Source: Kordia algicida
Lineage (GTDB): Bacteria; Bacteroidota; Bacteroidia; Flavobacteriales; Flavobacteriaceae
Assembly: GCF_051013375.1 (NCBI RefSeq)
Contig: NZ_CP142125.1
Length of the DNA stretch: 64,000 nt
Direction: 5' to 3' (one strand)
Part shown: positions 43,813-52,748 of the stretch, piece by piece
Position numbering within the stretch: position 1 is the first letter of the stretch
How the letters are laid out: each line of letters begins with the position of its first letter
Program-made: the position numbers and the translations under genes
Notes under the pieces: model-generated
Databases searched by the model: none
What the model was told of the DNA's origin: nothing
The model's input: only the letters and a program-made list of their open reading frames with translations

Positions 43813-45258
43813 ATGAAAAAAATCATATTTGTATTGCTTTTACTACCTGTATTAGCAATGAGTCAAAAAATTAAGATTAAGAAGAATAAGATACTTTTTG
43901 ATAAGAAAGAAGTAGCCATTTTAGAAAAAGGAGACGAACGAAATAAACATACTTTTAAATATTTGTCTGGCGAGAAAGCGTTTGATGCACATTACAAGGC
44001 CATTTCTATTTCTTCTATTCAAGATCATCAGTATTTAGAAATGACTTCGGCTGATGGACAAAAAACAGAGATTCCGTATGAAATATTACAAACTTCGTTT
44101 AATTCTAAAAAAATCATCATTCGCTTGTTGAGTGAAAAGTATGGTTTGATTGATGCTGACGGAATTAATAAAGAAGCGGTTGCGGCATTTTTTGCAGAAG
44201 AACGTGAATCTATTAGTGAAAAGTATATGAAAGCGGCGGCTGAAGCAAAACTAGAAGCCGATAAACGTGCGCAAACTGTAGGTCGATACAAACCTTATGT
44301 AAAGCCAAACGGAACAATTACTTTTGGCGGATCGCAAGGAACAAAGATTGTTGGAAAGGTATATTATTCCGCTTCTGAGAATGCGTATGTGATTACTGAT
44401 TTGGATGGAATTCGTGTCGCTTCTGCTACAGAATCACGTAAAACCGGTTCTACAGCTGCCGTTGCAAAAACGTATACGGACGAAACTTTTGAGTTCGACC
44501 ATGGTTCTAAAACTATGTTTACGAATCGTTTTTCAAGAACTACCGGACAAATTTTCGTGGAAGAAATGGTAGGTCGTGGATATGTTTTTGGACGACAAGC
44601 TAAGAAATATATGAGCGATTTACGCAAAGAAAAGATTAAAATTGCCAAAGAAAATAGTGTGAATTTATATGGTGTTCCTGGAAGTATTACCGATAAGAAA
44701 GGAAAGAAATACACTGGAACTGTATATGTTATTTTTGAGAAATTACAGATTGAACCTGGACAACAAGTTTCAGGTTTACACGATATGAATTCTATTGACA
44801 ATTACGGGAAATCGATTAGCATTCGTTATAAAAATGAAAAAGGAAGAACGCGTATTAAAAAGTTTTCTGCTAAAGATGGAATTTCATTTACTGCTACTGA
44901 TGAAGGTGTTGAGAAAGAGTTTTTCGGAATGAAAACGAAAGGAAATGCTATGAAGAAATTATCAAATGCTGCAAACTTCGGATTCAACAATTCATATTTT
45001 TACGAAAAGATTTATGAGGAAAATGGAAATATGCTGTTGGTAAAACCTGGCGAAGAAGGAACATACGTAATTAAAGTGAAAAACGAGAAAGTAGGCTTTA
45101 TGATTGACGATCGTAAAAACGAGAAAATTTCCAAAGCATTGGCAAAATATTTGAAGAAATGTAAGCAAGTTGCGAACGACTTAAAAGCGGGCGAATTTGA
45201 TGTAAAGAATGAAGAAAATTTAAAACAAATCATTCAAGAGTATAATGATTGTAATTAA
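43813..45258 (+). CDS. Secreted protein of unknown function
   Basis: The 481-residue protein has a signal peptide (MKKIIFVLLLLPVLAMSQ), then Lys-rich beta hairpins (KIKIKKNKILFDKKEVA) and several repeated motifs of the form G-T-Y-V-x-F or KYTGTVYVIFEKLQ, which suggest tandem beta domains. There is a central helix region (about 130-165, EERESISEKYMKAAAEAKLE) and a short C-terminal helix. No family is recognised. It ends before a strong hairpin terminator. Confidence 0.75.
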   Translation: MKKIIFVLLLLPVLAMSQKIKIKKNKILFDKKEVAILEKGDERNKHTFKYLSGEKAFDAHYKAISISSIQDHQYLEMTSADGQKTEIPYEILQTSFNSKKIIIRLLSEKYGLIDADGINKEAVAAFFAEERESISEKYMKAAAEAKLEADKRAQTVGRYKPYVKPNGTITFGGSQGTKIVGKVYYSASENAYVITDLDGIRVASATESRKTGSTAAVAKTYTDETFEFDHGSKTMFTNRFSRTTGQIFVEEMVGRGYVFGRQAKKYMSDLRKEKIKIAKENSVNLYGVPGSITDKKGKKYTGTVYVIFEKLQIEPGQQVSGLHDMNSIDNYGKSISIRYKNEKGRTRIKKFSAKDGISFTATDEGVEKEFFGMKTKGNAMKKLSNAANFGFNNSYFYEKIYEENGNMLLVKPGEEGTYVIKVKNEKVGFMIDDRKNEKISKALAKYLKKCKQVANDLKAGEFDVKNEENLKQIIQEYNDCN

Positions 45259-45298
45259 TTTAATTTTGGAATTGAATGATTCAAAAATTGAATGATTT

Positions 45299-45337
45299 AA
45301 AAAACGCCTGAGAAGTGCTTTTCTCAGGCGTTTTTTT
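45299..45337. terminator. Bidirectional terminator
   Basis: AAAACGCCTGAGAA and TTCTCAGGCGTTTT form a 14-pair stem with T tracts on both strands between convergent genes. Confidence 0.88.
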
Positions 45338-45403
45338 GTTTATACCTATTCAACTTAGCTCCATGAACTTTAATTGAACGGTTTATTGAGCGAAGTTGAA
45401 ATA

Positions 45404-46339
45404 TTATTTTTTAGGCAAGAAAACCTCAGCCATCATACAACGCGCACTTCCACCACCACAAGTTTCAATGGTTTCAATATCGCTGTATAAAATTTTACAG
45501 TGTTTCTCTATTGTTTGTATTTGAGTTGACGTGAGTGTTTTGTATGCAGATTGACTCATCACGAGATACGGTTCGTCATTCGTACCTAATACTTGCAGCA
45601 TGTTTCCAGCAAAGTTTTCTACTTGCTTTTCTGTGATGATAATGAGTTCTTTTCCATCGTCTTTGAGATGTTTTTTAACGTTTTCACGTTCTTTTTTGTC
45701 ATCAATACATTCCAAACAAATCACCGCAAATGTTTCCGCCAAACACATCATTACATTTGTATGATAAATGGCTTTTCGCTTACCTTCTACCGTTTGGTTT
45801 GCGGTAAATACTACTGGAGTATATTCAAAATCTTCGCAGAATTCTATAAATAATGCTTCGTCTGCTCTTGGCGACAGCGCACAATAGGCTTTTCTGTGAA
45901 TTCTGTCGAGCGCCATACTTCCTGTTCCTTCTAAAAATACATCTTCTTCTTCCGCAGACGTATAATCGATCACATTTTCTATATGAAAACCTTGTGCTTC
46001 CAAGACTTCAAATACATCTTCCCTACGTTCTAAACGACGATTTTCAGCAAACATCGGATAGACTCCGACATTTCCACTTTGGTGAAAAGAAATCCAGTTG
46101 TTTGGAAAGATGGAATCTGGTGTATCTGGTTCGTCTGTATCTTGAATGACCACAACATTGACACCAATTCCGCGTAGTTTTTCTACGTACGCATCAAATT
46201 CTTGTTGCGCTTTCGATTGGACAGTTTTTGGTTTTACATCATCTAGTTCTTGTTGGTAATAATTATTTACCGCCGTTTGTTCGTTCATACGAAACGCTAT
46301 CGGGCGCACCATCAGGATCGTGTTGGTAATTTGTCGCAT
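45404..46339 (-). CDS. ctlX: Guanidino-group-modifying hydrolase, CtlX-like
   Basis: The 311-residue protein belongs to the amidinotransferase/deiminase superfamily: MRQITNTILMVRPIAFRMN at the start, SIFPNNWISFHQSGNVGVYP, FLEGTGSMALDR (acidic guanidine-binding region), YHTNVMMCLAE (His of the active site) and the C-terminal catalytic Cys in CGGGSARCMMAEVF. The overall pattern matches the citrulline-utilisation hydrolase CtlX, though substrate is inferred. It lies with a second hydrolase of the superfamily at 47460. Confidence 0.85.
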   Translation of the reverse strand: MRQITNTILMVRPIAFRMNEQTAVNNYYQQELDDVKPKTVQSKAQQEFDAYVEKLRGIGVNVVVIQDTDEPDTPDSIFPNNWISFHQSGNVGVYPMFAENRRLERREDVFEVLEAQGFHIENVIDYTSAEEEDVFLEGTGSMALDRIHRKAYCALSPRADEALFIEFCEDFEYTPVVFTANQTVEGKRKAIYHTNVMMCLAETFAVICLECIDDKKERENVKKHLKDDGKELIIITEKQVENFAGNMLQVLGTNDEPYLVMSQSAYKTLTSTQIQTIEKHCKILYSDIETIETCGGGSARCMMAEVFLPKK

Positions 46340-46509
46340 GCTACCTAAGCTTTTTTTAAGTTACTTTTTAATGTCGTAAAGCTACGGAAAAACTAAAAAA
46401 ATGCTAATTTAATTTCACTTTTTTCAATAGAATGATCTTAGAAATAATAACCTTTCAATTTTAATGCTAATTTGTCCTTTTATTTTTTCAATTTTTGGTT
46501 GTATTCTTT

Positions 46510-47322
46510 TTATAATTGATAGGTAAACCCTACATGATATGCGAATCCTTGAAACACATTTCTTCCAGTGATTGTGTAAGATGGCGCAATGTATATTCCT
46601 GATTTTTGAGAGAATGGATAGTGATAAGTTCCGCCAACTTTATGGTAATTGACACCAATTTCACGAAAGTTTTGAGGTCTTGGCGTTCCGCGATAGTCAA
46701 TTCCGCCGAAAGAATATTGAAAGTCGTACCAGAAATCAAAATATCCTTTGGCACTTGCTTTTCCAAATTTGAAACCTATTGGAAAACTGTTTGGAACTTC
46801 TTCAAATTTGAATGAAAAACCGCTTTGTAAGTTGGCAAACCAACCTGATTGTTTTTGATAGTGGAGTAATGCACGAGTTTCTAGTATTTTTGCTTGTTGT
46901 CCTAAATCGTTCAATCCGCCAATTCGGTAATCGCTTACATTGAACGAGAAACCTGTAGCGAAAGAAAGTTCTAGTTTATCAGTTTTTACAGTGCTTTCTA
47001 GAGCTTTGTATTTGAGATAGATTTGCGCATCTTGCAGTCCATTTTGTTCACCACTTGATAAGTATGGTAAGGAAGCTTGTACGTTGAACCGATCATTAAT
47101 TCCGTAAATTCCAAATAAAGAAACACTGTGTAAGTTTCTACTTAAATCACTTTTTTCTCTGCCGATGAAGTAGTTTTTGGAATCTTCAAATCCTGCGCCA
47201 AGTACTAAGGTCGTTTTTCCTTTTTGGTTGTAGAACCCGCTAATAGCACCTTGCGCGCTTGTTTGATACGAATTACTAAAAATGATGATACAACAACTTA
47301 GCTTTAAGAAATGTTTCCACAT
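46510..47322 (-). CDS. Outer-membrane beta-barrel protein, unknown function
   Basis: The 270-residue protein has a signal peptide (ending TSAQ) and then alternating strands with aromatic girdles: GKTTLVLGAGFEDSKNY, RFNVQASLPYLSSGEQNGL, GWFANLQSGFSFKFEE, YFDFWYDFQYSFGGIDY and a C-terminal GFTYQL with an aromatic near the end. It should form a small barrel. Its place between two guanidino hydrolases suggests, without proof, uptake of a related substrate. Confidence 0.75.
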   Translation of the reverse strand: MWKHFLKLSCCIIIFSNSYQTSAQGAISGFYNQKGKTTLVLGAGFEDSKNYFIGREKSDLSRNLHSVSLFGIYGINDRFNVQASLPYLSSGEQNGLQDAQIYLKYKALESTVKTDKLELSFATGFSFNVSDYRIGGLNDLGQQAKILETRALLHYQKQSGWFANLQSGFSFKFEEVPNSFPIGFKFGKASAKGYFDFWYDFQYSFGGIDYRGTPRPQNFREIGVNYHKVGGTYHYPFSQKSGIYIAPSYTITGRNVFQGFAYHVGFTYQL

Positions 47323-47459
47323 AGACTGAATTTTTATTTTTTAGTCTCTAAAATTGTGCAAACCTTACTTTTTTAGTGATGTTTCAAGTAAAATTTAAAG
47401 TTTGATTTGATTTGAAAAAGTATTTAAAATAACTTTTAATGGTATTAAACTCCCGCTAT

Positions 47460-48374
47460 TTATGCTCTACGCAATGGCATTGTACTACATCGCAATAAAC
47501 CTTCTTGCTTTGCAATTTCGGCATACGGTACTTTTTCTACTGTAAACCCTTTTTCTTCAAGCCACGTGTTTAAGCGTGTAAAGTTTTGTTCGGAAATGAT
47601 AACTTCTGGTGAAATGGAAAATATATTACTGTTCATGTTATACATTTCGTCCTTTGTGATTTCGAAGATATTTTCTTTCCCAAAGAAATTTACCAACCAT
47701 TCGTATTCATCTTCTACCAAGAAACCGTTTTTGTGTAGAATTGCTTTGTCTGTTCCGATAGGTTGAAAACAGCAATCTAAATGCAATGCGTTGTCTTTTG
47801 GTTCTGTATTGGACTTGCGTAACTCGAATGATTTTACAGTTTTGTTTGGGAATAATTCCTGTAATGCAATGACAGCATCTACATTTGTACGTGCGGTGAT
47901 GTACTCTGGATAGTCTTCTCCTGAATAGGTTCCGACAAAAATATAATCGCCCCAAGGCATCACATCGCCACCTTCTACGTGTACTTCTTCTGGAAGTGTG
48001 ATAACATTTTCTGGATTGATTTGGTCTATTACATGTTGAATTGCTTCTATTTCACGATCGCGATCGGGTAAGATATTTGATTTGATAAACTTGTCTTCAA
48101 TGACAAAAGCGATGTCTCTTGCAAATATTTGATTGTAATCTTGAATGATTTTTGGACGAAATACTTGCACATCATATTTTTCAAATACAGCAGCTACGGC
48201 TTCCATTTCTGGCACCATATCTTTTTCTAGCGGATAGGTTCCTGCCAATACGTGTTGTTTTGATTTTGGATCGTAACAATCTTCAGCTTTTGGAGTAGGT
48301 CCGCAGCTTTCTGCAGTTCCAAGAACGACAGCTTTTAACTGAGCAGTTTCATCATTTACGTAAAGTTCTAACAT
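47460..48374 (-). CDS. Amidinotransferase/dimethylarginine dimethylaminohydrolase-like hydrolase
   Basis: The 304-residue protein has the guanidino-group-modifying fold: KAVVLGTAESCGPTPKAED, the acidic site FARDIAFVIEDKFI, VHVEGGDVMPWGD, the catalytic His in NALHLDCCFQPIG and the catalytic Cys in GLLRCSTMPLRR. Members act as dimethylarginine dimethylaminohydrolases, arginine deiminases or glycine amidinotransferases; substrate is not determined here. It precedes gltA in the chain of minus-strand genes and pairs with ctlX at 45404. Confidence 0.85.
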   Translation of the reverse strand: MLELYVNDETAQLKAVVLGTAESCGPTPKAEDCYDPKSKQHVLAGTYPLEKDMVPEMEAVAAVFEKYDVQVFRPKIIQDYNQIFARDIAFVIEDKFIKSNILPDRDREIEAIQHVIDQINPENVITLPEEVHVEGGDVMPWGDYIFVGTYSGEDYPEYITARTNVDAVIALQELFPNKTVKSFELRKSNTEPKDNALHLDCCFQPIGTDKAILHKNGFLVEDEYEWLVNFFGKENIFEITKDEMYNMNSNIFSISPEVIISEQNFTRLNTWLEEKGFTVEKVPYAEIAKQEGLLRCSTMPLRRA

Positions 48375-48393
48375 GTAGTTTGGGATATATAGT

Positions 48394-48431
48394 AAAAAAG
48401 CTTCACAGATACGAAATCTATGAAGCTTTTT
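48394..48431 (-). terminator. Terminator after gltA
   Basis: AAAAAAGCTTCA and TGAAGCTTTTT form the stem with T-rich sequence on the minus strand. Confidence 0.8.
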
Positions 48432-48447
48432 GATGTTATTTTATGAT

Positions 48448-49737
48448 TTATCTGTTAGAGATATTTTTAAATTCTCTATGATTTTCACCAATGTATACTT
48501 GACGTGGACGACCGATTGGTTCTTTACGTAAGCGCATTTCTCTCCATTGTGCAATCCATCCTGGCAAACGTCCTAGTGCAAACATAACTGTAAACATTTC
48601 TGTTGGAATTCCCATAGCTCTGTAGATGATTCCTGAGTAGAAATCTACGTTTGGATATAGTTTTCTGTCTACGAAGTATTTGTCTTCTAGCGCTTCACTT
48701 TCTAATCCTTTTGCGATGTCTAAGATTGGATCTTCCACTCCTAAGTCACCCAATACCTCATCTGCAGCTTTTTTGATAATTGTTGCTCTCGGATCGAAAT
48801 TTTTGTAAACTCTGTGTCCGAATCCCATTAAACGGAAAGGATCACTTTTATCTTTTGCTTTCGCCATGTATTTTTTAGTGTCTCCACCATCTTGACGAAT
48901 TCCTTCTAACATTTCTAGTACTGCTTGGTTAGCTCCACCGTGTAATGGTCCCCAAAGTGCCGAGATTCCTGCGGCAAGCGAAGCAAATAATCCTGCGTGT
49001 GACGAACCTACGATACGTACTGTAGATGTAGAACAGTTTTGCTCATGATCTGCGTGTAAAATAAGTAATTTGTCTAACGCATTTACAACAATAGGATTTA
49101 GAGTATACGCTTCATTTGGTTGTTTGAACATCATTTTTAGTACGTTTTCTACGTAACCTAATGATGAATCGCCGTAATCTAATGGTAACCCTTGTTTTTT
49201 ACGCATCGTCCAGGCAACTAATACAGGGAATTTTCCAAGTATTTTTACAATGGCTTTGTACATGTCTTCTTCTGAATCAACATTTACAGAAGACGGATTG
49301 AACGCTGTTAATGCGTTGGTAAGTGATGCTAAAACGCCCATAGGATGTGCGCTTTTTGGAAATGCATCTAGTATTTTCTTTACATCATCATCTACGACAG
49401 ATTCTTTTTTGATGTCTTTATGAAATTTTTCTAATTGCTCTTTGGTTGGCAATTCTCCAAAGATTAATAAGTAAGCGACTTCAAGAAAGTCTGCCTTTTC
49501 AGCTAAGTCTTCGATAGCGTAACCTCTGTAGCGAAGCACACCTTTTTCTCCATCTAAAAATGTGATTCCACTTTGGCAAGAACCTGTGTTTTTGTATCCT
49601 GGATCAATTGTGATAACTCCACCTGTGGAGCCTCTTAATTTTTTGATATCAATAGCGATTTCATTTTCTGTTCCTTCAATAATTGGGAACTCATGTTTTT
49701 CACCATTAATTTCTAACGTAGCTATATTATCTGACAT
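48448..49737 (-). CDS. gltA: Citrate synthase
   Basis: The 429-residue enzyme condenses acetyl-CoA with oxaloacetate at the entrance of the TCA cycle. Motifs are GEKGVLRYRGYAIEDLAEKA, LHADHEQNCSTSTVR with the first catalytic His, GPLHGGANQAVLEM, MGFGHRVYKNFDPRA with the second and VDFYSGIIYRAMGIPTEMF with the catalytic Asp. It is the longer type II-like length. The neighbouring icd gene is far away (20597), so they are not in one operon. Confidence 0.98.
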   Translation of the reverse strand: MSDNIATLEINGEKHEFPIIEGTENEIAIDIKKLRGSTGGVITIDPGYKNTGSCQSGITFLDGEKGVLRYRGYAIEDLAEKADFLEVAYLLIFGELPTKEQLEKFHKDIKKESVVDDDVKKILDAFPKSAHPMGVLASLTNALTAFNPSSVNVDSEEDMYKAIVKILGKFPVLVAWTMRKKQGLPLDYGDSSLGYVENVLKMMFKQPNEAYTLNPIVVNALDKLLILHADHEQNCSTSTVRIVGSSHAGLFASLAAGISALWGPLHGGANQAVLEMLEGIRQDGGDTKKYMAKAKDKSDPFRLMGFGHRVYKNFDPRATIIKKAADEVLGDLGVEDPILDIAKGLESEALEDKYFVDRKLYPNVDFYSGIIYRAMGIPTEMFTVMFALGRLPGWIAQWREMRLRKEPIGRPRQVYIGENHREFKNISNR

Positions 49738-50037
49738 ATTTTCTATAAGAATTTTTATTTTTTATCTGGATTGCTAAAATACGAAATATGTCGCGATTTA
49801 TGAAAATACTTTACAAAGGATTTAACAATTAAGATATCATTAATATTTATAATTGTACTGAAGTGTTTTTTATGAATTTTATAATTGCTTTACTTCAAAT
49901 TTCTCCACATTTCCCCAAGCTCTTTTTAAGAAATATTTGTTTTTTTAATGACTGTGTCGTTGAAATTTATCTTTAGAATGTAGAGACCCATAAATGAACT
50001 TACGGATTTATACTAAGCATTGTTTTGTATTGGTTTC
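49738..50037. other. Intergenic region of 300 bases
   Basis: The region holds AT-rich sequence upstream of gltA and downstream of the gene at 50038. No open frame of convincing size, hairpin or repeat was seen. Confidence 0.6.
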
Positions 50038-50499
50038 TTATTCTTTTAGTTTTTTAAGAGTAGCTTCAACTAGTTTTCTGAATGTGAGAAGTGAGTTGGG
50101 TAATTTCAATCTATCTATAATGTAATCATCGATAAGCACCGTAGTTTTCTCTGTTCCTTTTGATATTTCTACGATAAGAATGTCTTGATAGTGACCAAAA
50201 TTCTTTTGTAGACATTTCCACTTTTCATTATATATTTCTTTAGGAACTTTATGAAGTAGTTTTTTTGCTATTTCAAATTTTTCATTGGATGCTAATTGAC
50301 CTCTGAATGTATATGTTTTATTGAATGTATTTTGTTCTCCCCATATTTCTCTTTTGTCAATAAATAGCTGATCCTTGCTAAGGTTATAGATAGCATATGT
50401 TTCTTCTCCATAACTATCGCTCGTGTAACGTCCAAAAGTTAGGCTATCTATCTCTTTTATATAGCTTCTACTAATGAAAGAATGAAACCATGACATCAT
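50038..50499 (-). CDS. Small protein of unknown function, last in DUF350 operon
   Basis: The 153-residue protein starts MMSWFHSFISRSYIKEIDSL and has an alpha/beta composition with many Lys residues, ending LTFRKLVEATLKKLKE. No signal peptide or membrane helix is evident. Its start is one base after the stop of the DUF350-like gene, which indicates an operon. No family is recognised; linked function with the neighbours is inferred from position only. Confidence 0.7.
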   Translation of the reverse strand: MMSWFHSFISRSYIKEIDSLTFGRYTSDSYGEETYAIYNLSKDQLFIDKREIWGEQNTFNKTYTFRGQLASNEKFEIAKKLLHKVPKEIYNEKWKCLQKNFGHYQDILIVEISKGTEKTTVLIDDYIIDRLKLPNSLLTFRKLVEATLKKLKE

Positions 50500-50500
50500 T

Positions 50501-51022
50501 TTAAGCCGTGTATTCTATTACTGTTGGTTGTGGTAAAAAGAGTTCGATCAAAAATACGAGACTGTCTCTCGAAATGATGGTAATTGATATGATAATTGTG
50601 GTAAGTAAAATTGCGACCGCTAAATTGTTCTTTTTTAATTCGCCTACTTCATCTACATGTTTTGTGAGTGCTTTTGCCAACATAAATGAACTGAAATGAA
50701 TGAGTCCGGCTAATAAGAATCCGATAAATAGTGATAGTGAAGAATATTTTAAGATTTCTACAAATAGATTTTCTTTCGCATGAATTTTCAACATTTCTAT
50801 TGCGCCAATGATTGACGGAATGATTCCGCTTAGTAAATATCCTGTACTAAAGATGATTCCTGAAAAGAAAATACTTAATGCCAAGTTAGAGTCATTTAGG
50901 TTTTCTTCTTTTAGTTGGAAGATTCTGATGAGTACTTTATACGAAATGAAGAAAATGATAATTGCCAATACGATGGAAAGTACCATTTGGCTTAAGGCTA
51001 GATAGAATAAATCTGTGTTCAT
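50501..51022 (-). CDS. DUF350-like membrane protein
   Basis: The 173-residue protein has four or five membrane helices arranged as two similar halves, with NLALSIFFSGIIFSTG in the first and NNLAVAILLTTIIISI in the second. This internal duplication is characteristic of DUF350 (UPF0719) proteins, which in other bacteria are found beside polyamine-related enzymes. It lies between a transglutaminase-like gene 12 bases upstream and an unknown gene one base downstream. Confidence 0.8.
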   Translation of the reverse strand: MNTDLFYLALSQMVLSIVLAIIIFFISYKVLIRIFQLKEENLNDSNLALSIFFSGIIFSTGYLLSGIIPSIIGAIEMLKIHAKENLFVEILKYSSLSLFIGFLLAGLIHFSSFMLAKALTKHVDEVGELKKNNLAVAILLTTIIISITIISRDSLVFLIELFLPQPTVIEYTA

Positions 51023-51034
51023 TGGTTTCTTTTT

Positions 51035-52075
51035 TTAGTTGACTAATACAAAATCCCAAAAATTAATATTGGATACATTGCTAGGTAAATACCCAATGGT
51101 ACATCCTTTTGCAGTAGTTTCTACGAAATAATATTTTTTTCTGTTGTATGTTTTACTTTTTCCTCTTGCTGGCAAATTGATTCCTAATACAGAATGCCTA
51201 TATTCATTACTATTTAGAATTGCGACATCGTAGTTGAATTTCGCCAAGATGACAAATAGCAATACTGTGCGCGAATCGCAATCTCCTGTAAGGTTTGCGC
51301 TGAATTCTGCCGGAGCAAAGATTCCCAAACGTACATTTCCCACACATGGATAGTCTTCCGTACCATCACATGGAGTCGATTTGATATAGTTGTATTGTAT
51401 GTTTTGAATACTTGTAATGATGAATTCGGCAAATTTCCTACGGTTCATCTTTTTTTCTTTCTGTATTTTACTGAACGAAGTGTACAAATGTTCTAGTAGC
51501 GGACGATCGTGATCTGCCATGTTTTTGTAGAAATTTCCCCAAGTAAATTGTCGTGTGTAGCGATATTTTTCACGGTTTTGTTTGGAAGCTTGCACACCGT
51601 TTTCTGCAATTTTGAAATTCATCCGATACCAATCGCCATCAAAATCTTTCCATCGTAGTTTGTTGATAATGTATCGAATGGTTTTGTCACCCTCGGTAGT
51701 TTCTACTACTTCTGTTTTTGAGGTTTCTTCTTCTGTGATGATGGTTTCTCCTGTGTATCCTGCGTTGTGTGCTAAGATTGACATAATTACGGAGAATAGA
51801 ATGATAACTGCTGCCGTACGTAAGAAATCAAAAAAGAGGTGTTTGAAAGCTGCTGTATTGGAACTTGGTTTTCGTTTCACTTTTTTCCAAAGGTATCGCA
51901 AAACAAAGAAGCCACTTATTGCCAATACTAATAAGGACATGCCTTCTATTTGAACCTCTATTCCTAGAAAGATCAGGATAAGAATTAAAAAACCTGTTGC
52001 TAATAGTGCCAAAGATCCCGAAAGGAATCGTTGAAAAGCAACTATACAACCATGTGGTTTTTTGTGTTCTGACAT
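51035..52075 (-). CDS. Transglutaminase-like membrane protein
   Basis: The 346-residue protein has a basic N-terminus, two membrane helices (about 20-45, 47-66) and a third hydrophobic stretch (about 82-104), then an extracytoplasmic domain. A papain/transglutaminase-like core is suggested by Cys in LTGDCDSRTVLLFVILAKF, His in NEYRHSVLGINLP and Glu in YYFVETTAKGC, a Cys-His-Glu order. It might cross-link, amidate or cleave. A longer start exists 15 codons upstream. It is first in the operon with the DUF350 gene. Confidence 0.75.
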   Translation of the reverse strand: MSEHKKPHGCIVAFQRFLSGSLALLATGFLILILIFLGIEVQIEGMSLLVLAISGFFVLRYLWKKVKRKPSSNTAAFKHLFFDFLRTAAVIILFSVIMSILAHNAGYTGETIITEEETSKTEVVETTEGDKTIRYIINKLRWKDFDGDWYRMNFKIAENGVQASKQNREKYRYTRQFTWGNFYKNMADHDRPLLEHLYTSFSKIQKEKKMNRRKFAEFIITSIQNIQYNYIKSTPCDGTEDYPCVGNVRLGIFAPAEFSANLTGDCDSRTVLLFVILAKFNYDVAILNSNEYRHSVLGINLPARGKSKTYNRKKYYFVETTAKGCTIGYLPSNVSNINFWDFVLVN

Positions 52076-52250
52076 TCGATAAAGATAGTATTTTTTTGTT
52101 TTTTGAAACTTCAAATACACTTAGAAACTTCCTAATACCTAATTTCCAAAATCCAATACCTGATTAGCTTGTTTACCAACATGTATACGGAAACTCACGC
52201 TAACACTTGAAATTTCTCAACACCAAAGACTCAAGATCTGATATCTGACC

Positions 52251-52610
52251 TTATTCCTCCGTTAATTCTCCATTATCAATTGCTTCTTTTAAGTCTACAG
52301 TAATGTATTTGTGACTGTTGAAGAATGATTTTCCAGAGGTTAGTTTTACCGTAGCAATAACACTTCCGTCATCTTTCTTTTTGATAGAAGTTATTTCTAC
52401 TTTTTGACCAACGATATTTTCGTAGTTAGGCAATCCACCTTTTTTTCTGATAAAGTTTTCTTTGGGAAAGTGAATGTGTTCGTAGTTATTGTTTTGAACT
52501 TCGCTTATGATAAATGTATCACCAATGTTGGTTTTAGCATCTGTATTTTGCGCATATGTAATACAGTAAAAGAGACTTAGTATAAAAGTTAGTATTATTT
52601 TATTCTTCAT
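52251..52610 (-). CDS. Small secreted protein of unknown function
   Basis: The 119-residue protein has a signal peptide (MKNKIILTFILSLFYCITYAQ) and a mature part of strands such as DTFIISEVQNNNYEHIHFPK, VEITSIKKKDDGSVIATVKL and KYITVDLKEAIDNGELTEE. No family is recognised. It precedes a repeat-like AT-rich spacer and the operon at 50038-52075. Confidence 0.7.
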   Translation of the reverse strand: MKNKIILTFILSLFYCITYAQNTDAKTNIGDTFIISEVQNNNYEHIHFPKENFIRKKGGLPNYENIVGQKVEITSIKKKDDGSVIATVKLTSGKSFFNSHKYITVDLKEAIDNGELTEE

Positions 52611-52694
52611 ATTTATAGGTTTTTAGTATTGAACTCATCTTGACTTTTTCTGTTTCCTAAAAAACGGTCAAAACGAGTTCATTTAAAAATAATC

Positions 52695-52729
52695 AAAAAA
52701 AACGAGTTCTAAAAAAGAACCCGTTTTTT
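52695..52729 (-). terminator. Terminator after eno
   Basis: A hairpin of ACGAGTTC and GAACCCGT (one mismatch) with A/T flanks precedes a T tract on the minus strand. Confidence 0.75.
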
Positions 52730-52748
52730 ATTTCTGTGCTTTTAAGCA

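Noticed and set aside
52121..52250. Small gene between 52075 and 52251
   Set aside because: The sequence consists of repeated AT-rich phrases such as CCTAATACCTAAT and AATCCAATACC, without a credible frame.
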